From contig JACPNP010000018.1 in assembly GCA_016185365.1 (NCBI GenBank), positions 43,848 to 107,847 of the forward strand: a stretch of DNA of 64,000 nt, written 5' to 3'. The notes beneath the pieces are model-generated. The model saw nothing but the letters and a program-made list of their open reading frames with translations. It was not told the DNA's origin and did not search any database. Shown one piece after another: positions 1-9,337 of the stretch; position 1 is the first letter of the stretch, and every line of letters starts with the position of its first letter. Made by a program: the position numbers and the translations under genes. Source of the DNA: Terriglobales bacterium (lineage in GTDB: Bacteria > Acidobacteriota > Terriglobia > Terriglobales > Acidobacteriaceae).

Positions 1-1211
1 TTTTCGACCTTCTTCACGGCCTGATGGAATGCTTCCGGCGAGATGCGGCTGTGTTCCGAGAGGAGTGATTCCACCCGCTTGCGCTCCACCTTCGTCGCCA
101 GGGCGTTCTTGAGTTGTTGGGCGTTGATGGGCGGAGAGTACTGATTGAGGATGGGGCCCACTTCATACGCCGCCACCACGCGGTCCATCACTTCTTCTTT
201 TTCCAGCGCGTCCAGCCAGCCGCTCAGCAGCGCCTTTTGCGCTTTGCCTTTGGGCGTGGATTCATCGGCCGCGCCTCCGGCCACCAATTCCTGAGCGTTT
301 TCCGGGACATTGAGCACGGTGTCCAGGGCCTTGTCATCGTCGCCGTGCATGCCCGGGAGATTGAGCGACTTGAGATAGGCGATGGCGATGTCCTGAATGT
401 GCTGGAAGCGGTCCGGGTCGCGTTCGTAGCTGCCGAGCATCACGTACTGCTCGGCGTTCAGGTAATCGTCATTGCCGTCCGCGGTGAAGAGCAGGCGATT
501 GAGGAACAAGTCATAGGCCGCGCCGGCCTGGTCGCCCAGCAGGGAGCGGCGGAGCTTGGAAAGGGTCTCTTTTTCGATCTCGCGCAGGACCTCGAAGACG
601 TCCTGCCCCGTCTTGCGCATCACGATCTTCTTGGTGACCTGCAGCCGGGCAAATCCTTCCCGCATCTCCACGGCTTTTCCGCCCATGTGGCCGCGCGCGC
701 CGTCGAAACTCTTGAGCCGGATACGGCAGCGCTCCGTCAACTGCGCGAACTGTTGGCCGATCTCGACACGCAGAAACTTGAGGACCGAGAGCCGCGCCAG
801 CAGATCCAGGTTGACGTTCTCATCATTCTTGGCGCGGTTCAAAGCGACGACATGCAGGTCCGTGAGCGCCTTCTTGAAGTCCGCCGGTTCCACCGGCTTC
901 GCGGGCGCCACCGGCTGGCCCTTGGCGGCCGGCGAACCGGCGTAACCGCCGGGGCGCGGCTGTGCCGCAGGATTCGGGCGGGAGAATGGGTCCTCTTTCA
1001 CGAAGTCTTCCACGCCGCCGTACTTGACCAGGAGTTTCAGCAGGTGCTGGCGGGCGACGTCGACAAACCGGGGGCTGAGAAAGACATCCACGCGGATGTT
1101 GTCCACGCCGGTGGCCAGGCCTTGCACGCTGATCTCAGGAGAATAAAACGACAATTGCATCTGGCGCGCGTGCTCAGAGAGGTTTCCGCGTTGGAGGAAC
1201 GAGAAGGGCAC
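1..1211 (-). CDS. Unrecognised protein, C-terminus cut by window edge
   Basis: The ORF track misses this gene because its stop lies beyond base 1. Reading the minus strand by hand gives an open frame from an upstream stop near 1257 down to base 1, about 400 codons. Possible starts are GTG at 1211 or ATG at 1160; neither has a clear ribosome binding site. The N-terminal third is beta-like (motif 'DVFLSPRFVDVARQHLL'). A Pro/Ala/Gly-rich linker follows ('PNPAAQPRPGGYAG'), then a long charged, probably helical region. No signal peptide or membrane segment is visible. The plus-strand 374-aa ORF over the same bases is a shadow. I do not recognise the family; it could be a large cytoplasmic or structural protein. 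Confidence 0.6.
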   Translation of the reverse strand, partial: MPFSFLQRGNLSEHARQMQLSFYSPEISVQGLATGVDNIRVDVFLSPRFVDVARQHLLKLLVKYGGVEDFVKEDPFSRPNPAAQPRPGGYAGSPAAKGQPVAPAKPVEPADFKKALTDLHVVALNRAKNDENVNLDLLARLSVLKFLRVEIGQQFAQLTERCRIRLKSFDGARGHMGGKAVEMREGFARLQVTKKIVMRKTGQDVFEVLREIEKETLSKLRRSLLGDQAGAAYDLFLNRLLFTADGNDDYLNAEQYVMLGSYERDPDRFQHIQDIAIAYLKSLNLPGMHGDDDKALDTVLNVPENAQELVAGGAADESTPKGKAQKALLSGWLDALEKEEVMDRVVAAYEVGPILNQYSPPINAQQLKNALATKVERKRVESLLSEHSRISPEAFHQAVKKVE

Positions 1212-1337
1212 AGGGTTGCGACCGCACGCGACGGCTGAAGCTGTGCGCGCAGCGTATCACCTACTTGCGCCGCGCTCAAGATGCCCGGAGTGCGGTTTTG
1301 GGAACCAACGAGACCGGTACGCCGGGTTTCAGGGACG

Positions 1338-1365
1338 AAAAAAGCGCGGGCCGGCCGGCCCGCGC
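1338..1365 (-). terminator. Rho-independent terminator after the M28 peptidase
   Basis: A perfect 22-nt G/C palindrome (1344-1365) is followed on the minus strand by six T residues (1343-1338). It sits just beyond the stop codon of the minus-strand M28 peptidase at 1379, where an intrinsic terminator is expected. It also separates that transcript from the unrecognised gene downstream. Confidence 0.85.
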
Positions 1366-1378
1366 CCGGGGTTCGAGG

Positions 1379-3028
1379 CTATTTCCGGCTGGCCTTGCGG
1401 GCGGCTTCGAACTCGTCACCCGGATGCCACTCGATCAGCCGGGGCGCGTCCGCGGCCTGCCAGGCCAGCGCGATCCCGAAGCGCGCCAACTTGGCGTTGC
1501 CGTCGAAGATCATGTCCGGCGAATATTCGTCACTGGGCTGGTGATAGCGGTGCTCGTTGTAATCCTTCGACTGGGCCTGGCCCCACTCGAGCGGGTGTCC
1601 CTGCCACTTCTCCCCGGGATTCACCGAGAATGACGGGATGCCCACGCGGGAAAAGCTGAAATGGTCGGAACGATAGTAGTGTCCGGCCTCGGGATGAGGG
1701 TCTCCTTTAATGGTCAGTCCGAAGGCCTTGGCCGTGGACTGTACGACCGGGAAAAATGTATTGCGCTCGGCTCCAACGAGTACCGTCTCCTCCGGGATGC
1801 CGATGGGCGCGATGCCATCGAAGTTCAGCCCCAGTGTGATCTTGCCCGCCGGGAATGGCGGGTTCCTTCCCAAGAACTCTGAACCGCGCAAGCCCTGCTC
1901 CTCGGCGGTGACGGTGGCGAAGATCAAGGTGCGTTTGGGGCGTTTCGGCTGCGACGCGATGGCGCGGGCCATTTCCAGCACCATGGCGGTGCCGGTCGCG
2001 TTGTCGGCGGCGCCGTTGAAGATGTTGTCACCGGTCATGTCCGCGCGGATGCCGAGGTGGTCATGATGCGCGCTGAAGATGACGGCTTCGTCTTTGAGCT
2101 TGGGATCGGAGCCAGGCAGGATGCCGATGACGTTGCTGGACTGCACGTCGCGCACTTTGCTGAGGATCGCGGCCTGAAGCTTCGCGCCCAGCGCGCGCGG
2201 ATGGAAGTCGCGGGATTGCGCGTCCTTGAAGGCCTGATCGACATCGATGCCGCTGTCCGCAAGCAGCTTGCGCGCGACCTCCAATTGGATCCAGCCGGCG
2301 GACTTCACGTGCGGATTCTTGTCACGGAGGAACGAGCGCTCGGCGGAGTTTGAATTGCGTACCACCTCCCATCCGTAGCTGGCCAGGTCGGTACGGTGGA
2401 TGAGGATGCAGGCCACGGCGCCCATGCGCGCCGCCTGCTCGTACTTGTAGGTCCAGCGGCCGTAATAGGTGAGCGCGCGGCCCTTGAAGAACTTCTCGTC
2501 ATTCGAGACCGGCTCATTGACAAACATCAGCACGGCCTTGCCGCGCACGTCCACGCCTTTGTAGTCGTCCCAGCCATATTCCGGCGCCTGGATGCCGTAG
2601 CCGACAAAGACGATGTCCGTATCGATGTCCGCGCGGTCGGTCAGGGTCTCGTTATTGGCGACGTAATCATCCTTGAATTTGAGCGTGAGCGGCTCGCCCT
2701 TTGCGGTGACCAGGGTGAATTTCGTTTCCGGCAGGGTTGTGAGCCCGACGAGCGGGACTTTTTGCAGGTAGGTGCCGTTATCGCCGCCGGGCTTGAGGCC
2801 ATAGATGGCGAACTGCGTGGCGATATACTCGGCGGCCAGGTCCCCGCCGCGCTGTCCCGTGCCGCGCCCTTCAAAGAGATCGCTGGAGATGAACTTGTCC
2901 TGTTGCCGGATGTTCTCCACATTCACGGCTTTCATCGCCGCATCGTATGGTTTGCCGGTGGTGGGTCTGGCTTGCGAGAAAAGAAGAGAAGTACAAAGAA
3001 AGAAGCAGAGCAGGAACAGCTTTCGCAT
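1379..3028 (-). CDS. Secreted M28-family metallopeptidase with PA domain
   Basis: Probable exported zinc aminopeptidase or carboxypeptidase of the M28 family. I place the start at the internal ATG at 3028 (MRKLFLLCFFLCTSLL), which begins a clear signal peptide; the longer ORF in the track adds 11 unlikely residues. Residues ~130-280 look like a protease-associated (PA) insert ('YGWDDYKGVDVRGKAVLMF'). The M28 metal ligands follow in the usual order: 'AHHDHLG' (His), 'GAADNATGTA' (bridging Asp), 'TAEEQGLRGS' (catalytic and ligand Glu), 'NFDG' (Asp), and a late His near 'YRSDHFSF'. The length of about 549 aa suits PA-containing M28 enzymes. It is monocistronic, followed by a strong terminator. 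Confidence 0.9.
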   Translation of the reverse strand: MRKLFLLCFFLCTSLLFSQARPTTGKPYDAAMKAVNVENIRQQDKFISSDLFEGRGTGQRGGDLAAEYIATQFAIYGLKPGGDNGTYLQKVPLVGLTTLPETKFTLVTAKGEPLTLKFKDDYVANNETLTDRADIDTDIVFVGYGIQAPEYGWDDYKGVDVRGKAVLMFVNEPVSNDEKFFKGRALTYYGRWTYKYEQAARMGAVACILIHRTDLASYGWEVVRNSNSAERSFLRDKNPHVKSAGWIQLEVARKLLADSGIDVDQAFKDAQSRDFHPRALGAKLQAAILSKVRDVQSSNVIGILPGSDPKLKDEAVIFSAHHDHLGIRADMTGDNIFNGAADNATGTAMVLEMARAIASQPKRPKRTLIFATVTAEEQGLRGSEFLGRNPPFPAGKITLGLNFDGIAPIGIPEETVLVGAERNTFFPVVQSTAKAFGLTIKGDPHPEAGHYYRSDHFSFSRVGIPSFSVNPGEKWQGHPLEWGQAQSKDYNEHRYHQPSDEYSPDMIFDGNAKLARFGIALAWQAADAPRLIEWHPGDEFEAARKASRK

Positions 3029-3103
3029 CGGTCGAGGCTCCCTGGATTCGGTCACGAACACTCAATTGTAAGGGATGCGAGTCTCGCGCGCAGCCGTCTG
3101 TAC

Positions 3104-4681
3104 CTACTGTTTTCTAGCCTCCCGTTCTTTCTTGGTCGCTTCCTCCTTGGCTTTGTCCTCGCGCGCTTTGTCGATCTTCTGCTGTGCCAGTGTTGGATGA
3201 CGCAGCGGCACACCGGGGCGCGCGCCGGTGACTTTGCCTTCCAGGACCACCCAGACGCCGTTCACCATCACGTCAGGAATTCCCACTGGTGGCGCCAGCG
3301 GCTCGGCGATGGTCGAGCGATCGGCCACGGTCTTTGGATCGAAGAGCACCAGGTCCGCCTTGTAGCCCGCGGCGATACGTCCGCGGTCTTTCAGCTTGAG
3401 CTGCATCGCCGCCAATAGTGTGGCCTTGCGGATGGCCTGCGCCAACGGAAGCGCGTTCTCGTCCCGCACGTACTTGCCGAGGATCCGGGGAAACGCGCCC
3501 GCACCGCGCGGATGCTTCCCCTGCAGCGCGCCGTCCGTGCTGAACAAAGTGCGCGGATAGGCGATGAACCAGCGCACGTCGTCCTCAGACATGGATTCGC
3601 CCAGGACGTCGGCGTCCTCCCCGGCTTCCTGGCCCTGCTTCACGATGCGCATGAAGGCCTCGGACGCATCGGTGTTCCACAGGGCAGCGATCTCCGCGAG
3701 CGATCTGTCCTCGATGGTGGGATCGGGCTTGAATCGGGTGATGCGGATATGACTCGCGCCGCCATTCTCCTCGATGTTCTTCTCCACATTGGCTTTGTCG
3801 AAGTAATTGCGGTCGGGCACCACCACCCGCAGGTTCGAACTCCAGTAGGTGTATGGGTAGACGTCCCCTCGCAGATCCACGCCCGCGCGCGCGGCCGCGG
3901 TGAACATCTCGGGGATCCGGCGGCCCGTAAGATGCCAGACCGGTTTTGTTCCCAGCTTGATGTGCGTGATCTCGACGGGGATCTTGGCCTGGCGACCGAT
4001 CTCGACCGCCTCCTGGAACGCTTCCAGGACTTTGTTGCCCTCATCGCGGACGTGGGAGATATAGAAGCCGCTGTTGGCGGAAGCGATCTTGGCCAGATGC
4101 ACCAACTCGTCTGTAGTCGAGAATTTTCCGGCATCATATTCGAGACCACTGGAGAGGCCCTTGGCGCCGTTCTCCATCTCGTCATGCAGCAGCGCGGACA
4201 TCTTAGCGACCTCGTCCGGCGTGGCGGCACGCAACAGGTCTTTCCCCATCACCTGCGCGCGCAGAGTGGCATGACCTGACAAGCTGGCCACGTTCATCGC
4301 GGGCGGCTCCGTCTCGAGGCGAGAGAAAAAATCCTTGAGCGGATAGACGCTCTCGCCATCCTGCCCGACCAGCACGGTGGTGATGCCCTGGCGGATGACG
4401 GCATCATGCGGAAGCTCGAAGATGCCGGTGTCGGCATGGCTGTGCATGTCGATGAAGCCTGGGGACAGTGCCAGGCCATTGCCGTCCTGCACGATCTCAT
4501 CCTTTTTCGGACTGAGCTTCGCCGCCACGCCGGTGATGGTATTGCCCTCCACGCGCACTTCGCCGGAATAAGCCGGCGCGCCCGTTCCGTCATAGATCAT
4601 GACATTGGTGATGCGCAGAGATTGGGCGTAGAGATCTGGCGCAAGGAGCAGAACGCAGGCGGCGAAGATAAGTCGTCTCAT
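3104..4681 (-). CDS. D-aminoacylase / N-acyl-D-amino-acid deacylase family amidohydrolase, exported
   Basis: Predicted metal-dependent amidohydrolase acting on N-acyl-D-amino acids or related amides. The start is taken as ATG 4681 (MRRLIFAACVLLLAP), which has a signal peptide and an upstream GGAGG; the 61 extra residues in the track are read-through. Residues ~21-70 form the small beta domain ('ITNVMIYDGTGAPAYSG'). 'HSHADTG' is the HxH metal motif of the TIM barrel. Further barrel elements include 'ISHVRDEG', 'EITHIKLG' and 'FSTDGALQGKHPRG', the last resembling the D-aminoacylase metal/substrate loop. The last ~30 residues are a charged Lys/Glu tail. It lies 75 bp from the M28 peptidase, so the two may share a role in peptide scavenging or peptidoglycan turnover. 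Confidence 0.85.
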   Translation of the reverse strand: MRRLIFAACVLLLAPDLYAQSLRITNVMIYDGTGAPAYSGEVRVEGNTITGVAAKLSPKKDEIVQDGNGLALSPGFIDMHSHADTGIFELPHDAVIRQGITTVLVGQDGESVYPLKDFFSRLETEPPAMNVASLSGHATLRAQVMGKDLLRAATPDEVAKMSALLHDEMENGAKGLSSGLEYDAGKFSTTDELVHLAKIASANSGFYISHVRDEGNKVLEAFQEAVEIGRQAKIPVEITHIKLGTKPVWHLTGRRIPEMFTAAARAGVDLRGDVYPYTYWSSNLRVVVPDRNYFDKANVEKNIEENGGASHIRITRFKPDPTIEDRSLAEIAALWNTDASEAFMRIVKQGQEAGEDADVLGESMSEDDVRWFIAYPRTLFSTDGALQGKHPRGAGAFPRILGKYVRDENALPLAQAIRKATLLAAMQLKLKDRGRIAAGYKADLVLFDPKTVADRSTIAEPLAPPVGIPDVMVNGVWVVLEGKVTGARPGVPLRHPTLAQQKIDKAREDKAKEEATKKEREARKQ

Positions 4682-4730
4682 CCGGATCGTCCTCCGAAAG
4701 AAGGCGGCGAAATGCTGAGGCAACATTGGA

Positions 4731-4760
4731 ACACAAAACAAAAGAGGGGCAAAATGCCCC
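4731..4760 (-). terminator. Rho-independent terminator after the redoxin gene
   Basis: On the minus strand a GGGGC-ATTTT-GCCCC hairpin is followed by a T-rich run (TCTTTTGTTTT). It lies 40 bp past the stop of the redoxin gene at 4803 and upstream of the amidohydrolase start, so it separates two minus-strand transcripts. Confidence 0.75.
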
Positions 4761-4802
4761 CCTGATCCTTGATCCGCACCCGGCGGATCAGTTGAGCGCT
4801 CC

Positions 4803-5303
4803 TCAACCGGCTTTGAAGTCCAAAACTTGCTCGCCCGGGTGGAAGAGCACAGCGGGCGTGACACCCGCGGTCTTGGCCACGCGCTGGTTCAACTGCTCAA
4901 ACTCCTCTTTCAGCCAGCCGATGAAGTCTTGCTGGATCTTGCCGTCCGGGGCGACAAGAAAGACGGACGGAACGCTGACTAGGCCGTAGGCATTCGAGGC
5001 GGCATACGACTTCTTGTCATCCAGCGCGATGGGGAAGGTGACCCCGAAGGTTTTCGCGAACTCCACAGTTTCCTTTGCATCGTTCTGGGAGATGCCGATG
5101 ACCTTGAGCTTGCTTGCCGGATACGCCTTGTACATGCGTTCCAGGAAGGGGAACGTGTACTGGCAGGTGGGGCAGTCGACCTTGAAGAAAGCCGCAATGA
5201 CGGGTACGGAGGACTTCAGCGTTTCCGTCGATGAAAATATCCCGCCGCCGGCCACGGCCAGGTTGATCGCCGGCGCGGATTGCCCGGCGCTGAGGGTCGC
5301 CAT
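4803..5303 (-). CDS. Thioredoxin-fold peroxiredoxin/TlpA-like protein
   Basis: A 166-aa redoxin. The start is ATG 5303 (MATLSAGQSAP), 9-10 nt after GGAGG; the 65 N-terminal residues in the ORF track lie upstream of that site. It has the AhpC/TSA-TlpA fold order: an N-terminal 'SAGQSAPAINL' strand, the redox motif 'DCPTCQYTFPFLERMY' with a CxxC, 'VIGISQNDAKET', a cis-Pro region ('SVPSVFLVAPDGKI') and a C-terminal helix. No signal peptide is present, so it is probably cytoplasmic. It may act as a thiol peroxidase or disulfide reductase. CxxC proteins of this type have Sec-containing relatives, but this copy encodes Cys at both positions. Confidence 0.85.
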   Translation of the reverse strand: MATLSAGQSAPAINLAVAGGGIFSSTETLKSSVPVIAAFFKVDCPTCQYTFPFLERMYKAYPASKLKVIGISQNDAKETVEFAKTFGVTFPIALDDKKSYAASNAYGLVSVPSVFLVAPDGKIQQDFIGWLKEEFEQLNQRVAKTAGVTPAVLFHPGEQVLDFKAG

Positions 5304-5367
5304 CTTGTACCTCCGAAAGAATGAGAACAGTCTCATGGAGCTAGATGATTCTACTCCGCCATCCGAT

Positions 5368-6336
5368 TCACAGAAGCCCAACGCGGCGCAGGATCTTGCG
5401 TGTAAGGCCGGTGAGTGGCAGATCCACAGCGTCCGCGGCCCGCACCCACTTGCCGCGGCTTGATCTTGCCGGGCGCGCGCGAAAAACCGACACGGCAATG
5501 TCCGTGTTCGTGATCGAGTGCTTCAGACGCAGGCAGGGCTCGCCCCTCGCCACCGTCTCGGGCAGCTCCCACATCCCGGCCATCAACGAATGGTCGTACG
5601 GCCGCTGCACAAGCCAGACCCGGTCCTTGCGCTGGGCGAGCGCATACGCGGCGACGATTCTTCGCCGGCTCTCTTTTCGCTGGGCACGATGCTCTCCGCG
5701 TGTCGCGCACCAACGGAACAGCGGACATTCCTTACACGCGGGTGATTTCGGAGTGCACACCAGTGCTCCCAGTTCCATCATGGACTGGTTGAAATCGCCC
5801 GGCCGCCTGGGGGCAAGCAGGTCATTGGCCGCCTTCCATAATCCTTCGGGACGAAAACGCTTGCCCGTCAGCCGATGCAGGACACGCTCCACATTGCCAT
5901 CCACAACAGCCGTCCGGGCATGGAGACAGATACTGGCAATGGCCGCCGCGGTGTAGCGCCCGATGCCGGGCAATGCTCGCCATTGTCCTTCGTTTTGCGG
6001 GAGCCGTCCGCCGTGGTCATTTACGATCGTACTTGCGGCTGCGTGCAACATGCGCGCGCGGCGGTAGTAACCCAGACCGCTCCACACGGCCAGCACATCG
6101 GCTTCGGAGGCGCGCGCCAGCGCGCGGACGCTGGAAAACTTCTTCAAGAAGCGACGGTAATGATCCAGCGCGGCCGCCACTCGCGTCTGTTGCAGCATGA
6201 TCTCGCTGATCCACACGTGGTAGGCGTTGGCGGGCGTCCTACGCCAGGGCAACGGACGTTGGTGTGCGTCATACCAGCGCAGCAGCGCGCGCCGGATGGC
6301 GGGTGCTTGCTCCCGGACTGGCGATCGTGCGCTCAT
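5368..6336 (-). CDS. mutY: A/G-specific adenine glycosylase MutY
   Basis: DNA repair glycosylase that removes adenine mispaired with 8-oxoguanine. The start is set at ATG 6336 (MSARSPVREQ), giving 322 aa. The N-terminal domain has 'LPWRRTPANAYHVWISEIMLQQTRV', the helix-hairpin-helix 'LPGIGRYTAAAI' and the catalytic Asp in 'AVVDGNVERVLHR'. The 4Fe-4S cluster loop is intact with C-x6-C-x2-C-x5-C spacing ('CTPKSPACKECPLFRWC'). The C-terminal Nudix-like 8-oxoG recognition domain is short but present ('VWLVQRPYDHSLMAGMWELPE'). It is transcribed divergently from the ABC exporter across a 91-bp gap. Confidence 0.95.
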   Translation of the reverse strand: MSARSPVREQAPAIRRALLRWYDAHQRPLPWRRTPANAYHVWISEIMLQQTRVAAALDHYRRFLKKFSSVRALARASEADVLAVWSGLGYYRRARMLHAAASTIVNDHGGRLPQNEGQWRALPGIGRYTAAAIASICLHARTAVVDGNVERVLHRLTGKRFRPEGLWKAANDLLAPRRPGDFNQSMMELGALVCTPKSPACKECPLFRWCATRGEHRAQRKESRRRIVAAYALAQRKDRVWLVQRPYDHSLMAGMWELPETVARGEPCLRLKHSITNTDIAVSVFRARPARSSRGKWVRAADAVDLPLTGLTRKILRRVGLL

Positions 6337-6427
6337 AGTCCCGATGAAGATTACATCATGGTCGGCGGCGGCCCGGTTTCCGTGCTGACGCGGCCCATGG
6401 CTCCGCTTACAATGGTGCAACCACGCC

Positions 6428-8260
6428 ATGCCAACCAGCCCGCTTATCCGGATCCTGCGCTACGTGGTCCCGTACGGACTGCAGGTCGCGGCGTCCGTCA
6501 TCCTGCTGGCCATGGTGGGACTGCTGGACGCGTTCCGCGTCCTGCTCATCGGGCCGATCTTCGATCGCGTGCTCAATCCCACCACGCATGCGCCCGGCAT
6601 CACGCTGTTCACGCTGCCAAGCACCGGCCTCGCGTTCAATCTGCATGATTTTGTGCCCGCCCATTTTCAGAATGATTGGACCGTGGTCGCATTCGCGCTG
6701 GTCGTCTCCACGCTGCTCAAGGGCGTGTGCGATTACACGGGAACGTACCTGGTGAATTACGCCGGCTTCGGCATGATCACCGATCTGCGCAATGACCTCT
6801 ACAACGCCATCCTGCGCCGTTCGGTGGCGTTCTTCCACCGGCACACCACGGGCACGCTGCTCTCCACCATCATCAATGACGTGGAGAAAGTGCAGTTCGC
6901 CATGTCCAACGTCCTGGGTGAATTTTTGCAGCAATTATTCACTCTGCTGTTCACGGCGGTTGTCGTTGTGTTGCTTGGCGGCAAGCTGGCGTGGGTGCTG
7001 GTGGCATTTATCCCATTCGTGGTGTTTTCCTCGCGCAAGATCGGCGGACGCGTGCGCACCACCACGCGCAAGGGCCAGGACAAGCTCGCCGACATCCAGA
7101 ACATCCTGCAGGAGACCATCAGCGGCAACCGCATCGTGAAGGCGTTCGGCATGGAGGCCTGGGAGATCGCGCGCTTCCGCGAAGCGGCGCGCAAGTTGTT
7201 CCGCGCCAACCTGCGCTGGGTGCGCGCCCATGCCATCAGCTCGCCGCTGATGGACGCCATCGGCGCCATCGCCATCGCTTTCCTGCTCCTGCTGGGACGC
7301 GACCAGATCAAGGCCGGGGCCTTCACCGCGGGCACATTCCTCACCTTCATCATCGCGGTGTTCAAGCTTTACGACCCGGTGCGCAAATTCGCGCAATTCA
7401 ACAACAGTTTCCAGCAGGCCATCGGCGCCAGCAGTGAGATCTTCCGCTTCATGGAATCGGAAGACGACGTGAAGCAGAAACCGAGCGCGGCGGCGCTCAA
7501 GGACTTCTCCAAGAACGTGCACTTTGAGAATGTCGGCTTCTCGTATTTGAACGGGAACGGGGAGGACAAGACCATCCTGCGCGACATCAACCTTGACGCG
7601 CGCGCCGGAGAGGTCATCGCGTTCGTGGGGTCCAGTGGCGCCGGCAAGACCACGCTGGTGAACCTCATCCCGCGATTCTTTGACGTGGACAGCGGGCGGC
7701 TGCTCATCGACGGCCACGACGTCCGCGACCTGACCATCGCTTCACTGCGCTCGCAGATCGGCATCGTCACGCAGGAAACGATCCTGTTCAATGACACCGT
7801 GCGCAACAACATCGCCTACGGCCAGCCAGACGTGACCGACGACAAAGTGGTCGCGGCGGCCCAGGCCGCATTGGCGCATGACTTCATCCTGCGCATGCCC
7901 CAGGGCTATGACACGGTGATCGGCGAACGGGGCGTGTTCCTCTCCGGCGGCGAGCGCCAGCGCATCGCCATCGCCCGCGCCATCCTGAAGGACGCGCCCA
8001 TCCTTATCCTCGACGAAGCCACCTCGTCACTCGATTCGGAATCGGAAGCGCTGGTGCAATCGGCGCTGGGCAATCTCATGTCCGGGCGCACGGTGTTCGT
8101 GATCGCGCACAGGCTTAATACCGTGCGCCGCGCCGACCGCATCGTGGTGCTGGAGAACGGCACCATCGCCGAGATCGGCACGCATGACGGCCTGCTCCAG
8201 GGTGAGGGCCTGTACAAACGCCTGTATGATCTTCAATTCGTGGATGCGGAGGCCCGCTGA
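6428..8260 (+). CDS. ABC exporter, MsbA/lipid A-type fused permease-ATPase
   Basis: A 610-aa half-transporter with an N-terminal transmembrane domain (residues ~1-330, about six hydrophobic helices) and a C-terminal ATPase. ATPase motifs are complete: Walker A 'GSSGAGKTTL', Q-loop 'IGIVTQETILFNDTV', signature 'LSGGERQRIA', Walker B 'ILILDEATSSLDSESEAL', and the H-loop 'VIAHRLNTV'. The architecture fits homodimeric lipid or multidrug exporters of the MsbA group; the substrate cannot be read from sequence. It starts a plus-strand run whose next gene (yicC) begins only 2 bp after its stop. Confidence 0.9.
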   Translation: MPTSPLIRILRYVVPYGLQVAASVILLAMVGLLDAFRVLLIGPIFDRVLNPTTHAPGITLFTLPSTGLAFNLHDFVPAHFQNDWTVVAFALVVSTLLKGVCDYTGTYLVNYAGFGMITDLRNDLYNAILRRSVAFFHRHTTGTLLSTIINDVEKVQFAMSNVLGEFLQQLFTLLFTAVVVVLLGGKLAWVLVAFIPFVVFSSRKIGGRVRTTTRKGQDKLADIQNILQETISGNRIVKAFGMEAWEIARFREAARKLFRANLRWVRAHAISSPLMDAIGAIAIAFLLLLGRDQIKAGAFTAGTFLTFIIAVFKLYDPVRKFAQFNNSFQQAIGASSEIFRFMESEDDVKQKPSAAALKDFSKNVHFENVGFSYLNGNGEDKTILRDINLDARAGEVIAFVGSSGAGKTTLVNLIPRFFDVDSGRLLIDGHDVRDLTIASLRSQIGIVTQETILFNDTVRNNIAYGQPDVTDDKVVAAAQAALAHDFILRMPQGYDTVIGERGVFLSGGERQRIAIARAILKDAPILILDEATSSLDSESEALVQSALGNLMSGRTVFVIAHRLNTVRRADRIVVLENGTIAEIGTHDGLLQGEGLYKRLYDLQFVDAEAR

Positions 8261-8262
8261 CC

Positions 8263-9147
8263 ATGTCCGTCCATTCCATGACCGGCTTCGCCCAGGTCCG
8301 CTGGCAGAGCGGGACGCAAGGGTTCGTGCTCGCGCTTAAGTCAGTGAACCACCGGTATCTCGATCTGCAATTCCGGCTGCCGTCTGACTGCGACGCGCTG
8401 GAGATGAAACTGCGCCGCTTGCTCAAAGAAAAGCTGATCCGCGGCCATGTGGACGTCACCTTTTCGCTCGATCGCGGCGCTTCCACGGAGTTCCAGTTGA
8501 ATCGCGAATTGGTAAAGGCTTATGTCGCCGCTTTCCGTGCGGCCGCAACCGAGACGGGTCTCACCTCCGAGCCGGACCTGAACGCGGTGCTCAAATTGCC
8601 GGGCGCGCTCAACAGCGGCGTCGGCGCGGTGGATGAAGCGTTCGAGTCCGTGGCCATGGCCCACGCGGAGGAGTGCATCGCCAAGCTCAATGAGATGCGC
8701 GCGGAAGAAGGACGCGGCATCGAACACGAACTGCGCCGCAGCATGGCACGCCTCGCGGCCTCGACCGACGAGGTGGAACAGATGCGCGTGGCCATCTCCC
8801 GCGCCTGCCTGGACAAAGTCCACGCGCGCATGAATGAGTTGATCAGCGGCAAGGCCGACCAGGACCGCATCCTCCAGGAAGCCGCCATGCTCGCCGAACG
8901 CAGCGACATCGAAGAGGAGATCGTCCGGCTCAAGGCCCATATCAAGCATTTCATCGGACTGCTCTCCGGGAGCGGGGAGATCGGCAAGAAGCTGGATTTC
9001 CTGTTGCAGGAGCTGAATCGCGAGGCCAACACCATGCTCTCGAAGACCAGCGGCATCGCCGGCGACGGCCTGCGCATCACCGAACTCGGCCTGGCCATGA
9101 AAGCGGAGATCGAGAAGGCCCGCGAACAGGTGCAGAACATCGAGTGA
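8263..9147 (+). CDS. yicC: YicC/YloC family endoribonuclease
   Basis: A 294-aa member of the YicC family, reported as an RNase in well-studied bacteria. The N-terminal family block 'MTGFAQVRWQSG' and 'SVNHRYLDLQFRLP' are present. The C-terminal DUF1732 block is also intact ('SDIEEEIVRLKAHIKHF', then 'GKKLDFLLQELNREANTM'). It is followed by gmk after a 190-bp gap. The yicC-gmk-rpoZ-coaBC order is the common arrangement, which supports the call. Confidence 0.93.
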   Translation: MSVHSMTGFAQVRWQSGTQGFVLALKSVNHRYLDLQFRLPSDCDALEMKLRRLLKEKLIRGHVDVTFSLDRGASTEFQLNRELVKAYVAAFRAAATETGLTSEPDLNAVLKLPGALNSGVGAVDEAFESVAMAHAEECIAKLNEMRAEEGRGIEHELRRSMARLAASTDEVEQMRVAISRACLDKVHARMNELISGKADQDRILQEAAMLAERSDIEEEIVRLKAHIKHFIGLLSGSGEIGKKLDFLLQELNREANTMLSKTSGIAGDGLRITELGLAMKAEIEKAREQVQNIE

Positions 9148-9298
9148 TGGTGCACGGGTAGGGTCATTGGGATTCCGCCCTTTCCTGGCGGTTGGAAACC
9201 GGGAAGTCGTCCTCAGACCATGCCATTGGTAACTAACTGCACCGGCCCGGAGGCACTATACTTGTTGGTGCAGACTCCCAGTCGCCGCCTTGGCGCTT

Positions 9299-9334
9299 GC
9301 AAACGGCTAAAGGCCGACGGCTAACGGCTGCTTT
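9299..9334. repeat. Short degenerate ACGGCTAA-type direct repeats
   Basis: Upstream of gmk the spacer contains several close copies of a CGGCTAA/CGACGGCTAA-like unit. This looks like a simple degenerate repeat in an otherwise plain spacer (9148-9337). I see no convincing promoter or terminator in the rest of that spacer. Confidence 0.4.
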
Positions 9335-9337
9335 TCC

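Noticed and set aside
4803-5303. Redoxin as a third selenoprotein
   Set aside because: The CxxC motif is encoded by Cys codons and there is no in-frame UGA.
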